From assembly GCF_002927275.1 (NCBI RefSeq), contig NZ_PRKW01000001.1:248001-312000 (forward strand): a stretch of DNA of 64,000 bases. The letters run 5' to 3'. A program made the position numbers and the translations under genes. The DNA is from Arthrobacter pityocampae. Lineage in GTDB: Bacteria; Actinomycetota; Actinomycetes; Actinomycetales; Micrococcaceae. This document shows positions 1 to 9,600 of the stretch, piece by piece; the first letter of the stretch is position 1; the number at the start of each line of letters is the position of its first letter. The notes beneath the pieces were generated by a model that worked only from the letters and a program-made list of their open reading frames with translations, did no database searches and was not told where the DNA came from.

Positions 1-505
1 CGCGGGCGGGGTCGTCGTCGCCCTCGTCGAGCAGGGAGTAGCGCGGATTGGTGAGGGAGAGATGCCCGCGGTAGAGCGTGGTCTTGCCGGAGAACATGGC
101 GCGCACGCCGGGTTTGAGCTCCCGGGCTGCGGTGAAGCCGTTGAAGAAGGTGAGGTTCATGCCGCCGAGGCTGCCGTCAGCGTCGTCGGTGATGACCACC
201 TCCAGGAGGGTGCCCTTGCGGGTGTGCATGCGCCGCGAATTCGCGGACTGCACACGGGCGATCAGGGTGACCTCCTCGTCCACGGGCACCTCGTCGATGG
301 GCGTCAGCTCGCCGCGTTTAAGGTAGGTGCGGGGGAAGTGGTTGAGGAGCTCCCCGACCGTGGTGATGCCGAAGTGCTTCTCCAGGTTCTTGGCCACCGG
401 GCCGAGGCGCTTCGCCAGCGGGGCGTCGAGCTCGGAGGCGGCCGACGCCCGGGCGGCGCCGGCCAGGGGCCGCACCAGGTCAGGACTCACCGCGTCAGGA
501 CTCAC
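1..505 (-). CDS. recG: ATP-dependent DNA helicase RecG, N-terminal part (runs off the window)
   Basis: This is the first ~168 codons of RecG, the helicase that regresses stalled forks and processes recombination intermediates. The visible part is the wedge domain: a helical segment (LGPVAKNLEKHFGITTVGEL), the conserved NHFPRTYL block, then an OB-fold with VTLIARV, LTFFNG and the MFSGKTTLYRGHLSLTNP stretch that binds branched DNA. The helicase motifs lie outside the window. Two in-frame GTG starts, at 505 and 490, sit in a 15-bp tandem duplication giving VSPDA-VSPDL. The start at 505 has GGGAG about 9 nt upstream and overlaps the previous gene by 11 nt; the start at 490 leaves a short gap. The order thiL-DAK2-recG supports translational coupling in one minus-strand operon. 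Confidence 0.9.
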   Translation of the reverse strand, partial: MSPDAVSPDLVRPLAGAARASAASELDAPLAKRLGPVAKNLEKHFGITTVGELLNHFPRTYLKRGELTPIDEVPVDEEVTLIARVQSANSRRMHTRKGTLLEVVITDDADGSLGGMNLTFFNGFTAARELKPGVRAMFSGKTTLYRGHLSLTNPRYSLLDEGDDDPAR

Positions 506-1472
506 CGGCCTCGGCTCCCACGGGCGAGACCGCGAGCTGGGTCACCGCGATGCTGACGGGGGTGCCGGCCTCGTGGATGAGGGCCAGGGCGGGGGCCGCG
601 TCCGGGACGTGCACGTGGACGCGCCAGCGGTAGCCGTCCTCGACCGGGGAGACGGCGCTCATGATCACGGAGTCGCCGATCTCGTCGAGGTGCAGGCGCA
701 GGGTCGCGGCGGCCAGGGGGCTGAGGTTGATGGTGCACATGACCTCCACGCCGTCGGCGTCACCGCCCCGGTGGATGTGCGGCGCCTGGATGTCGTACCC
801 GTGCAGTCCGTCGAGGAGTTCGTCCTGGAGCTCCTCGCCGAGGGCCGCGGCGCGGAGGGCGTCGAGGATCAGGAGGAAGCCCACGCCCCCGGAGTCCACG
901 ACGTTCGCCTCGGCCAGGACGCCGAGCTGGCTCTCGGTGGCCACCACGGCCCGGAGCGCGGTCTGCACCGTGGCGCGGAGGGTCACGGCGAGGGCCTGGT
1001 TGCTGTCGTCGCCGTCGTGCCCGGAGGCGGCCTCGGCGGCCCCGCGGGCACTGGCCTCGAGGACCGAGAGCATGGTGCCGGGCACGGGATCGCTGAGGGC
1101 GGACCAGCTGCGGATCTGCGCGCGGTGCAGCGCGGAGGCGAGCAGCGCGCTGGTGAGCCGCGTGGTGCCGTGCAGCGGTTCGGCGAGCGCAGAGAGGAAG
1201 ACGGCGAAGAGGGTGCCGGAGTTCCCGAGCGCCTCCTCCATCGCGGCACGGCCGGCCACGGTGAGGAGTTCGCCGAGGTCGACGGCGTCGGCGTCGTGCG
1301 CGGCGCGGGCCGCGGAGCGGACGGTCAGGTACAGGTTGGTGCCGGTGTCGCCGTCGGCCACGGGGAAGATGTTGATGGCATTCAGGCGGTCGCTGTGGTT
1401 GCCGAGGGACTCTTCGGCCTTGCTCAACCAGCGCTTCATCGCGACCGCGTTCGCGGTGATCTTAGTGTGCAA
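495..1472 (-). CDS. DAK2 (DhaL-like) domain protein, FakA/YloV-related
   Basis: A 325-residue soluble protein. The N-terminal third is a DhaL/DAK2 domain carrying the nucleotide-metal motif NIFPVADGDTGTNLYLT (about residues 34-50), with later DAK2 features including AMEEALGNSGTLF and a DSGGVGFLLIL block. FakA/YloV relatives phosphorylate acyl groups bound to FakB/DegV proteins, but this one is much shorter than the ~550-residue firmicute FakA and ends soon after the middle domain. The start is TTG at 1472, overlapping the end of thiL by 11 nt; an ATG 12 codons inside is an alternative. It lies between thiL and recG, the usual actinobacterial position for this family. Fatty-acid kinase activity is inferred from the family. 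Confidence 0.85.
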   Translation of the reverse strand: MHTKITANAVAMKRWLSKAEESLGNHSDRLNAINIFPVADGDTGTNLYLTVRSAARAAHDADAVDLGELLTVAGRAAMEEALGNSGTLFAVFLSALAEPLHGTTRLTSALLASALHRAQIRSWSALSDPVPGTMLSVLEASARGAAEAASGHDGDDSNQALAVTLRATVQTALRAVVATESQLGVLAEANVVDSGGVGFLLILDALRAAALGEELQDELLDGLHGYDIQAPHIHRGGDADGVEVMCTINLSPLAAATLRLHLDEIGDSVIMSAVSPVEDGYRWRVHVHVPDAAPALALIHEAGTPVSIAVTQLAVSPVGAEAGES

Positions 1473-2502
1473 AGTGATCCCATCCCCTGAGAGCTGCGGC
1501 CTGTGACGCCAGTGTCACGAGCGGCTCGCCCGGCACCACCGAGCCTACCGCAGTGAACCCGTCCGGCAGCAGGGCGCCCTGCGGGAACGTAGCGAGGAGC
1601 CCGTGATCCTCACCCCCGCCGAGCACCCACTCCATCGCGTCGACGCCCAGCAGGGCGGCGGCCTCCTCCAGCGGGGCCGCATACTGCCGCAGCGCCTCCG
1701 GGTCGAGGTCCAGCCCCACGCCGCTCGCCGTCGCGATGCGTCCGGCGTCGCGGATGAGCCCGTCGGAGATGTCCAGCATGGCGGAGGCGCCGGCGACGGC
1801 CGCGGCGGGACCGAGCGCAAGGGGCGGGCGCGGGCGCAGCTGCGCAGCGACGAGCTCCTCCCCTACCGCACCGAAGTCCCGGCTGGGGCGGCCGTCCTCC
1901 AGCAGGCGCTTGTCTTCCAGCAGGGCGAGGCCGGCGGCGGCCCGTCCGGGCGTCCCGGTGACGGCCACCGTGTGCCCGGCCTTCGCCCCGGAGCGCAGTA
2001 CGGCCTCGCGGCCGTCGAGCGTCCCGGTGACCGCGGCGGTGACGACGAGCTGCGCGCCGGCGCCGAGATCGCCGCCGACGACGCCGCACCCCGCGGCCCC
2101 GAGCTCGCGGATCGCGGCCGTCAGGCCGTCGGCGAAAGCTTCCACCCACCCCACGGGCGTGGTGGGCGGGAGGGTGAGGCTGACGACCAGCGAGGTGGCC
2201 CGGCCACCCATCGCGTTGATGTCGCTGAGATTCTGGGCAGCGCACTTCCAGCCGACGTCGTAGCCGGTGGTGCGGTGGCCGTTGGGGCGCTCGAGCCGGA
2301 AATCGTGGTCCTCGACGAGCGTGTCGATGCTGATGACGGTCCTGCCGTCGGGTGCGGCGAGGATGGCGGCGTCGTCGCCGGGGCCGAGGAGGACACCCTC
2401 CGGCACCGGGAGGCGGGGGAAGAGGCGGGCGAGGAGATCGGCCTCGGAGAGGTCTACGACCCTGAGCCTGTGAGAGGGGTCGAGAGAAGGTGATTGTGAC
2501 AC
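1462..2502 (-). CDS. thiL: Thiamine-monophosphate kinase
   Basis: ThiL phosphorylates thiamine monophosphate to the cofactor thiamine diphosphate in the cytoplasm. The 346-residue length is normal. Family signatures are visible in order: LLGPGDDAAIL (Mg-ATP acidic cluster, near residue 40), SIDTLVEDHDFRL, the NLSDINAMGG block, GGDLGAGAQLVVT, a SGAKAGHTVAVTGTPGRAAAGL segment, and MLDISDGLIRDAGRIA in the C-terminal AIRS-C domain, ending with GGGEDHGLLAT. The start is GTG at 2502. It is the first gene of the minus-strand thiL-DAK2-recG group. Its normal upstream neighbours in actinobacteria (ddl, DUF3515) are far away in this genome. Confidence 0.95.
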   Translation of the reverse strand: MSQSPSLDPSHRLRVVDLSEADLLARLFPRLPVPEGVLLGPGDDAAILAAPDGRTVISIDTLVEDHDFRLERPNGHRTTGYDVGWKCAAQNLSDINAMGGRATSLVVSLTLPPTTPVGWVEAFADGLTAAIRELGAAGCGVVGGDLGAGAQLVVTAAVTGTLDGREAVLRSGAKAGHTVAVTGTPGRAAAGLALLEDKRLLEDGRPSRDFGAVGEELVAAQLRPRPPLALGPAAAVAGASAMLDISDGLIRDAGRIATASGVGLDLDPEALRQYAAPLEEAAALLGVDAMEWVLGGGEDHGLLATFPQGALLPDGFTAVGSVVPGEPLVTLASQAAALRGWDHFAH

Positions 2503-2563
2503 GCCATTACGCTACAGCGCAGCGCCGACACCGCCCATGAAACGGGGGCCACCGCGCCGCGAC

Positions 2564-2569
2564 TAGGAT
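2564..2569 (+). promoter_or_regulatory. Possible -10 element upstream of wecB
   Basis: TAGGAT fits the actinobacterial SigA -10 pattern TAnnnT and lies about 110 bp before the wecB start in the 175-bp divergent gap between thiL and wecB. The same GACTAGGAT string recurs on the minus strand in the gap just upstream of the GT4 gene that starts at 31254. No convincing -35 hexamer is seen. Confidence 0.25.
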
Positions 2570-2677
2570 TGCTTCAGATCTACGGCCGCAGTCTGGGGAG
2601 ACCGGTGCACGCGCTGGGACAGCATCTCGCCCGAGCGCAGCACTGCACACATTTCTTCTTCATTACCTAGGGGTCCT

Positions 2678-3853
2678 ATGCCTGTTGTCATGCCGATATT
2701 CGGAACGCGCCCAGAAGCCATCAAGATGGCCCCTATCGTACGGGCGCTCAACGAATCCAGCGCACTGGAGTGTGTCGTGACCGTCACCGGCCAGCATCGG
2801 GCGATGCTCGACCAGGTTCTTCAATTGTTCGACATCCGCCCGGATCACGACCTCGAGATCCTCCGGCCCGGTCAGACCCTCGCCGGCATCATGACGCGGA
2901 CCATCGACGGACTCGACACTCTCTTCGCCGCCGCTTCCCCGGACGCCGTGGTGGTCCAGGGCGATACGACGACCTCGACGGCTGCCGCGATCGCCGCGTT
3001 CTACCGCGGGATCCCTGTGGTGCACGTCGAGGCGGGGCTGCGGAGTGGGGATCTCTTCTCGCCGTTCCCCGAGGAGGCGAACCGGAAGATCACAAGCCAG
3101 ATCGCCAGCCTCCACCTCGCGCCAACCGCCACGAGCCGGCAGAACCTCCTCGACGAGGGGATCGGGGCGGAGAAGATCGTCGTCACGGGCAACACTGTCA
3201 TCGATGCGCTCCTCGCCACCGTGGCAAAAAACATTCCCTTCGCCGACCCGCGGCTCGAGGACCTGGCCTCGGGCGGCCGGCGCATCCTCCTGGTGACAAC
3301 CCACCGCAGGGAGAATCAGGGTGAGGCGATGCGGGGCATGGGACGGGCGCTCGCCCGGCTGGCAGAGTCGGAGCCGGATCTGGTGATCGTGCTGCCCGCC
3401 CACAGGAACCCCGTGGTGCGGAAAGCCGTCCTCCCCGCGATCGAGGACACGCCCAATGTGCTTGTCACCGAGCCCCTGGACTACGGCGAGTTCACCCGGC
3501 TGCTGTCCCTGGCGCACATCGTGCTCACCGATTCGGGCGGAGTCCAGGAGGAGGCGCCGAGCCTGGGCATCCCTGTCCTCGTGATGCGCGAGAACACGGA
3601 ACGGCCGGAGGCCGTCGACGCCGGGACGGTGCGCCTCATCGGGACGGACGAGGAGCGCCTCGTCCACGAGGTCAAGGCCCTGCTCCACGAGCCCGACGCC
3701 TACGCTGCCATGGCGACCGCGGTCAATCCCTACGGGGACGGCAAGGCGGCCAGGCGGGTGCTGGCGGCCCTCGAACAGATGTTCGACGTCGGTGCGCGGG
3801 CCGCAGACTTCATGCCCCACGTCAATGCTCCGGCTACTGTGGTCCGCACCTAG
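2678..3853 (+). CDS. wecB: UDP-N-acetylglucosamine 2-epimerase (non-hydrolysing)
   Basis: It interconverts UDP-GlcNAc and UDP-ManNAc in the cytoplasm. The 391-residue protein has the WecB/MnaA signatures: GTRPEAIKMAPIV at the N-terminus, TGQHRAMLDQVL, VQGDTTTS, PVVHVEAGLRSGDLFSPFPEE with the catalytic acidic residues and the following NR, THRRENQG, and the UDP-binding DSGGVQEEAPSLG and ENTERPEA blocks. GGGG about 5 nt upstream serves as ribosome binding site. It is the first gene of the plus-strand arm of the wall-polymer locus. Its product UDP-ManNAc is the substrate of the WecC encoded on the other arm at 23342-24640, so the pair should supply UDP-ManNAcA. Confidence 0.93.
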   Translation: MPVVMPIFGTRPEAIKMAPIVRALNESSALECVVTVTGQHRAMLDQVLQLFDIRPDHDLEILRPGQTLAGIMTRTIDGLDTLFAAASPDAVVVQGDTTTSTAAAIAAFYRGIPVVHVEAGLRSGDLFSPFPEEANRKITSQIASLHLAPTATSRQNLLDEGIGAEKIVVTGNTVIDALLATVAKNIPFADPRLEDLASGGRRILLVTTHRRENQGEAMRGMGRALARLAESEPDLVIVLPAHRNPVVRKAVLPAIEDTPNVLVTEPLDYGEFTRLLSLAHIVLTDSGGVQEEAPSLGIPVLVMRENTERPEAVDAGTVRLIGTDEERLVHEVKALLHEPDAYAAMATAVNPYGDGKAARRVLAALEQMFDVGARAADFMPHVNAPATVVRT

Positions 3854-3928
3854 CACTGGCCCGGGAATCGCCTACCGGCGCTCGCCTGGACGCATCTGTC
3901 ACCCTCGCACCTACGAAGGACTGTTCCC

Positions 3929-5719
3929 CTGACCTCTCCGCACCGTGCAGCGCCTTCGGTTTCCCGCCGCCGTCTTCTGCAGCTCTCCCTCGCAGCAGCC
4001 ACCGTTGCCGCCCTGGGCCCGCTCAGCGGCTGCTCCGCCGATAAGCCGCGTGGCGTCATGCCGAATGGTTCGTCGCCCGGCGGCCGGACGACCACGCGCG
4101 AGCAGACGGTCCGGCTCGGAGCCCGCCTCGCCGAGGGCAAGGCATACCGAGTACTCGAGAACGCCGACGGGCAGGCACCGGTGCTGCGCGAGGATCTTGC
4201 ACAGCGATCCGACGGAAGCGACGCAGAGCCGGCAGCCCTGGCGGTTTTCGGCCATATCACCGACTCCCACATCATCGACGCTACCAATCCCGGCCGGATG
4301 TCCTTCCTCTGGCAGTATTTCGACTTCGACGACGGCTACCCCACCTCGGGCCGGTTCCGTCCGCAGGACACCCTCACCCTGCACGTGCTGGACGCGACGA
4401 TCCGCGCCTTCAACGCTCTTGAGCGGGGGCCCGTGAGCGGGCGCGGCGTCGATGCACTCGTCCTGACCGGAGACATCACGAATTCCTTCATGATCAGCGA
4501 GGTGGAAGCGGCCGCAAGCATTCTGAAGGGCGGGGACGGCAACTCCAACCCCGTTGGCCGGTACGAGGGCATCCAGGACCACGGACGGGCTCCGAGCAGA
4601 CTGAGGAAGAACATATGGCACCCCGAGGCCGAGGAGGGGGATACGCCGCCCGACCTCTGGAAAGAACAGCACGGCTACCCGACAGTTCCCGGACTGCTCG
4701 ACGCCGCGAGCAGGACCATCGACGCACCCGGTTCGGCGTTCCCCTGGTACGTCGGGTTCGGTAACCATGACGAAGCGGGTCGCTTCGATGGTTCGGAACT
4801 CTCGAGCCGTGAGGAACTGACAGATCGAATCCGGACGGGGCCCCGTCTCCCACTGGAACTGCCAGATGGCATGGACACCTCCGAGTTCTGGAAGAAGGCA
4901 GAAGGCGGTGAAACGGATCAGGAGAGGCTTCTCGCGGCGACGCCCTCTCGCACTGTCACATCGTCGAAGCGTCGAACCGTGTTCGACCAGGCGAAATTCC
5001 GATCTGAACTGGCGCGCGACCACCAGTCGACAGGTACCCCTGCGGCAACGGATTCGCTCTACTACACCTTCGATGTTTCGCCCGACCTGCGCGGGATCAT
5101 GCTGAACACCACCAGTCCTGACGGTGGAGGCCGCGCCGTCCTCGATCAGGACCAGACGTCCTGGCTGGTTGAACAACTGACGTCCGTGTCCAGCAGGTAT
5201 GTCGACGACGACGGCGACATCATCACGGCAGACATCGAGGACAAACTGGTGGCGCTGTTCTCGCATCACCCTCTCCGCGCCTTCGACGAGGAATCATCCA
5301 CCGAGGACGACCGGGGCGAGCCCATGGCGCGCGAGGAGCTTCTAACACTTCTCACTCGGTTCCCGAACGTCGTGCTCTGGATGAACGGGCACGAGCATCG
5401 ACACAAGGTAGTACCGCATCCTGGCCGGGACGATTCCAGCGGCTTTTGGGAGATCACGACGGCATCGCTCATCGACTTCCCTCAGCAGTCGCGTGTGGTC
5501 GAGCTCGTGGACAACCGGGACGGCTCCCTGTCCATCATCGCGACGCTCGTCGATCACTCCTTTGCCGCCGACGTCCGACGCGACGGATCCCACACGCCGC
5601 AATCACTCGCCGCACTCAGTCTCGAACTGGCCGCCAACCGGCCAGGCCTAGAGGCTGAGCGGGTCATGGGAAGCAGCAGGGATCAGAATGTGGAGCTGCT
5701 CGTCACCGCCCCCTTCTGA
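3929..5719 (+). CDS. Tat-exported lipoprotein metallophosphoesterase, probable CTG start
   Basis: A calcineurin-like phosphoesterase with the full dinuclear-metal motif set: GHITDSHIID (D-x-H), LTGDITNS (GD), GFGNHDE (GNHD/E), LFSHHPL and MNGHEHRH (GHEH). The first in-frame ATG is at 4058, but the same frame is open upstream and encodes a twin-arginine signal (SRRRLLQLSLAAA) followed by a lipobox (LSGC). GAAGGA at 3915-3920 lies 8 nt before a CTG at 3929, and no ATG, GTG or TTG occurs in frame between them, so CTG is the likely start. That gives about 596 residues and an outer-leaflet lipoprotein. Its place between wecB and polymer assembly genes suggests a role on wall phosphodiesters or lipid-linked intermediates, but the substrate is unknown. 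Confidence 0.8.
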   Translation: MTSPHRAAPSVSRRRLLQLSLAAATVAALGPLSGCSADKPRGVMPNGSSPGGRTTTREQTVRLGARLAEGKAYRVLENADGQAPVLREDLAQRSDGSDAEPAALAVFGHITDSHIIDATNPGRMSFLWQYFDFDDGYPTSGRFRPQDTLTLHVLDATIRAFNALERGPVSGRGVDALVLTGDITNSFMISEVEAAASILKGGDGNSNPVGRYEGIQDHGRAPSRLRKNIWHPEAEEGDTPPDLWKEQHGYPTVPGLLDAASRTIDAPGSAFPWYVGFGNHDEAGRFDGSELSSREELTDRIRTGPRLPLELPDGMDTSEFWKKAEGGETDQERLLAATPSRTVTSSKRRTVFDQAKFRSELARDHQSTGTPAATDSLYYTFDVSPDLRGIMLNTTSPDGGGRAVLDQDQTSWLVEQLTSVSSRYVDDDGDIITADIEDKLVALFSHHPLRAFDEESSTEDDRGEPMAREELLTLLTRFPNVVLWMNGHEHRHKVVPHPGRDDSSGFWEITTASLIDFPQQSRVVELVDNRDGSLSIIATLVDHSFAADVRRDGSHTPQSLAALSLELAANRPGLEAERVMGSSRDQNVELLVTAPF

Positions 5720-5792
5720 CTCGATTGTGACGGAAAGCCGGGCGAGCCCAACCGGCCCGCACGCCCACGTTCCTGTAGTCTCTCCCCCGGGG

Positions 5793-5811
5793 GCACCCCG
5801 ATTAGGGGTGC
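5793..5811. terminator. Hairpin between the phosphoesterase and nucleotidyltransferase genes
   Basis: GCACCCC-gatta-GGGGTGC is a perfect 7-bp stem with a 5-nt loop, 74 nt after the phosphoesterase stop. No T-run follows, so it may be a weak terminator or an mRNA-processing hairpin. Confidence 0.4.
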
Positions 5812-5890
5812 GACTGCAACGGTCTCGTGGTGTGGCATCTGGTCGATCATGTTCCCTGTCCAATGGCGAAACATCTCGATGGGATCTCTC

Positions 5891-6607
5891 ATGACGGTTC
5901 AAGCAGTAATTCTTGCGGCGGGTATGGGCACACGACTCGCACGACCCCACCCGAAGCCGCTCACCGAACTGAGCGACGGGCGAACCATCATGCAGCAGCA
6001 GGTGCAGAATCTGATGTCGGAGTTCAAGAAGAAGCTGCGTCTGTCGATCGTCGTGGGATTCAAGCTCGAAATGATTCTCGAGCACATCCCCCACGCCTCC
6101 TTCGTCTACAACGAGGCCTTCGACCAGACGAACACCTCGAAGAGCCTTCTCAAGGCGCTGCGCAACTCGACCAAGGGCGGCGTCCTGTGGATGAACGGCG
6201 ATGTCGTCTTCGCGCCCGAGATCGTGAAGTACCTGCGGCCCTTCATTGAGCAGGACCTCTCCTTCGTCTCCGTGGACATGTCCTCGGTGAGCGACGAGGA
6301 AGTGAAGTACACCGTCGACGAGAACGGGCACATCGAGCACCTGTCCAAAACCGTCGAGGGTGCCCTCGGTGAGGCGGTGGGCATCAACTACATCTCGTCG
6401 AAGGACAAGAAGAAGCTGATCAAGCGTCTGGCACAAGTCGGCGATCAGGACTACTTCGAGCGGGCCATGGAGCTCACCATCACCAAGGACGGCGTCCAAT
6501 ACACGCCGGTCGATATCAGCAACTTCTACGCCGTTGAGGTCGACTTCGCCGACGACCTGGCGCGAGCCAACGAAGAGCTGGACGCCAGAGTCCCCGCGAA
6601 CGCCTGA
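5891..6607 (+). CDS. LicC-like nucleotidyltransferase (probable CDP-activated wall precursor synthesis)
   Basis: A 238-residue sugar-nucleotidyltransferase fold protein. It opens with VQAVILAAGMGTRLARPHPKPL, the NTP-binding GxGTRL and PKPL motif, and has a WMNGDVVFAP metal-site block near residue 100 and a VDISNFYAVEVDF C-terminal segment typical of phosphocholine cytidylyltransferase-like enzymes. An open extension to 5849 exists, but ATG 5891 directly precedes the conserved NTP-binding strand. It sits immediately before the TagF-type polymerase gene, so it may make a CDP-activated alcohol or a nucleotide sugar for that enzyme. The family does not fix the substrate; TagD-type HxGH cytidylyltransferase motifs are absent. 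Confidence 0.8.
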   Translation: MTVQAVILAAGMGTRLARPHPKPLTELSDGRTIMQQQVQNLMSEFKKKLRLSIVVGFKLEMILEHIPHASFVYNEAFDQTNTSKSLLKALRNSTKGGVLWMNGDVVFAPEIVKYLRPFIEQDLSFVSVDMSSVSDEEVKYTVDENGHIEHLSKTVEGALGEAVGINYISSKDKKKLIKRLAQVGDQDYFERAMELTITKDGVQYTPVDISNFYAVEVDFADDLARANEELDARVPANA

Positions 6608-6633
6608 TCCACCCTCCGAAGGACACTCGACTT

Positions 6634-9600
6634 ATGGCACGTTGGACCACCGCCGACGACGCAGTCTCCGGCATTCGTCGGATCGCTGAACGACAACTGC
6701 GGACTGCGTGGCGTAAACTACCGGCGGAACAGCGCACCAAGTTGAAGCAGGCCGTCCATCCGGCTGATGCGGCGAAGGTGGAGCGCCGGGTATCGACGCT
6801 CGCCTCAGGCAGCGCGCGCCCTATCGTCCCGGCGCAGAAGCCAGTCATCGCAGTCGGTGTTGTCGTCTCGGATGCCGCGCAAGATCTGGCCAGCACGCTC
6901 CAAAGTGTCCTTCGGCAAAAATTCGGACCCGTCGCGATCGTCGTGATCGACATCACCGGCGAAGACTCCATTGCCAGCAAGACCGCTACGTACACGAAGC
7001 GGGACGGCCGGGTCACCTTCCAAGCGGCGGCGGGCCTTTCCGCAGCGGCAGCACGCCACCTGGCAGTCGAAACGACGACGACGCGCTGGGTCATGTCCCT
7101 GAGCGCGGGAGACGTGCTCGCGCCGGGGGCTCTGGACAATGCGGTCAAGTCCCTCAAGATCTCCCGGTCGGACCTAGCGGTCGGCACGGTCGGGGTACGG
7201 AAAGGCGCAAAGTTCGTCACGCCGGCTGCGCAGACCGCCGTTCACGGGACCGAGAACCTGACCACGACGCTCGAACACTCCCCGGGAATCGCCGGCGACC
7301 TGTACCTCAGCAATAAAGTCTTCTCGAGGTCCTTCTGGTTGGAGGCACTAGCGGAAATCGAAACCGACGGCGAACTGTGGCAGGCCGAGTTCATTCGGAC
7401 CGCCTACCAACGAGCGGGAACCATCGACCTGCTTCCCCGCAAGGTCAGTGATGTAGTGGCTGATCTTGGTGGTGACACCCTGACTCGGGACCAGCTATGC
7501 AGCACGAAAACCCTCGGCGAATACCTCCTGCGGATGACTCGGACCCTGACTGCAGAATCCACCGAGGCTTCCCCGGAACTGATGGGTCACCTGCTCACGC
7601 GTCTGATCGGCACAGACCTCTTTCCGTTCTACGAGGTCGTCCCCCGCACGGACGACGCCCACTGGTCGCTCCTGGTCAATGGCACACAGGAACTGGCGAC
7701 ACTGGGACCCATTGCGTGGGAGGAAATCCGCCTGCACAACCGGCTCATTCTCGCCGCGGTCCTCGACGACAACCGTGCCGATGTCGTAGCCATCTGCAGT
7801 TCGCGCAGCGATCTCGGATCAACCTTCGCCACGATCTTCGACAAGGGAGCGGTTCTCGCACAGCCGCCGTATCTGCGCGACCTGACACAGCAGCCGACAG
7901 AGGACCTGCTTTCCTGCCAGGACGTGGATCTGAAGATCACGAGCAAGATCACCGGGCTCGCTTGGGAAGCTGACGGCAGCCTCGCAATCACTGGGCATGC
8001 ATACATCCCATCGATCGATCCGCTGGGCGCCGGGCTGAAGATCGAGGCCGTCGTCATGGATCCTGACGGCACCGAGGTTCGCACGCTCGTCGTCGACCGA
8101 CACCGGGACCCTCGCATCGACTGGGAAGCCAACGACAACTGGACCAGTTACGCGGACAGCGGTTTCTCGACCCGCATCGATCCGTCGATGCTGCTCGCCG
8201 ACGATTCAGGAGCGACCTCATGGTGGATCAAGCTGCGCCTCACGGCCCATGATCGCGTCCTGGAATCGCCCGTGACCCGCCGGGAGATGACCGGGGCGGC
8301 AGGCACGGTGCCCATCTCCGCCATCGATGGGCAGCGCCGGATCGCCGTCGAGTTCAAATCCGGAACCGGGCTGACGCTCATCCGGGTAGCGCCGATGTAT
8401 TCGGCCACGAACGTCGCGCTCGAGGGGCGTACCTTGACCATCACTGTGGAAGCTCACTCGGCTCCGCTGGCATCCAAGATCACGGTCGAGTGCGCGAAGC
8501 TCGCCATCAGGAAGACCGCCGTCTGCGTCGACGTGCGCGGGAACGTCGCGGACTACCGCCTTGTTATCCCACGCCTGTCGGCCGAGGCCTCGCCCCGGGT
8601 TGAGCACCAGTGGGACCTGCGACTGGATAGCGGGTTCAAGACGCCCCAGCCCATCGCCTGGCGACCCGATAGCGTGGCCTTCGAGGATCAGCACGACCGG
8701 ACTCGTCGGCTGCGTCTCAAACTCAGCGGTTACGGCTTCCTGGCGCTAGAGGAGCGCCGCTATCGCGTCGAGGCAGACGGCGTGGCCGTCTCCGACGACG
8801 GCCGGTTCCTCACTCTCGAGGGAACAGCCGATTTCACGAGCATCCACGCACCCCGCCTGGTCCTCTCCAGCGGCAAGTCCGTCATCGAGGCCGACCAGGT
8901 GTCCCTGAATGTGACGAGGAATCAAGGCAGCAATCGCTTCATCGTCCGCTTTCCGCTCATGTCCACCCCGTGGGGAGGTGAGGAACTGGTGCCCGAAGCG
9001 GGCGCATACAGTGTGCGCTACATCCCACAGAAGTCCGAGGACAACGTGGGGTACTGGATCCCGGCTGCCCCGGCCATGCAGAGCACCATGCCCTCGCGCG
9101 AGCTTCGCGACGCCCTCGAAGTCGGGCTGAGCCGTACAGCGGTGGCAGGGGCACTGACCGTCCATATCCGACCCCCGCTGGCATCCGGAGAGCTCGGCCG
9201 GTTCAACCAACAATCCTTGAGGGACGCCACCGCACGTGCAGACCTGCCCTTGCGGGACGCAGTCCTCTTCATGTGCTTCGGCGGGCGACGGGCGACGGAC
9301 AGCACCCGCCGCATCTTCGAAGAGTTCCAACGCCGAGGGGTCGCCAGCGACATGTACTGGGCCATCGCCGACTACTCGGTGACGGTGCCGGACGGCGCGC
9401 AGCCCGTCCTCATCGGGTCGCGGCTGTGGTACGAGCTCCTGGCCGAAGTGAAACTGCTGGTCAACAACAACAACTTCCCCTTCTACTTCCGGAAGCGGGA
9501 GGGCCAGACCTACATCCAGACCTGGCACGGCACACCGCTGAAGAAGCTGGGCAACGACGTCGCACGGACCAACTTCTCGCTGTCCTACTGGAACCTCATG

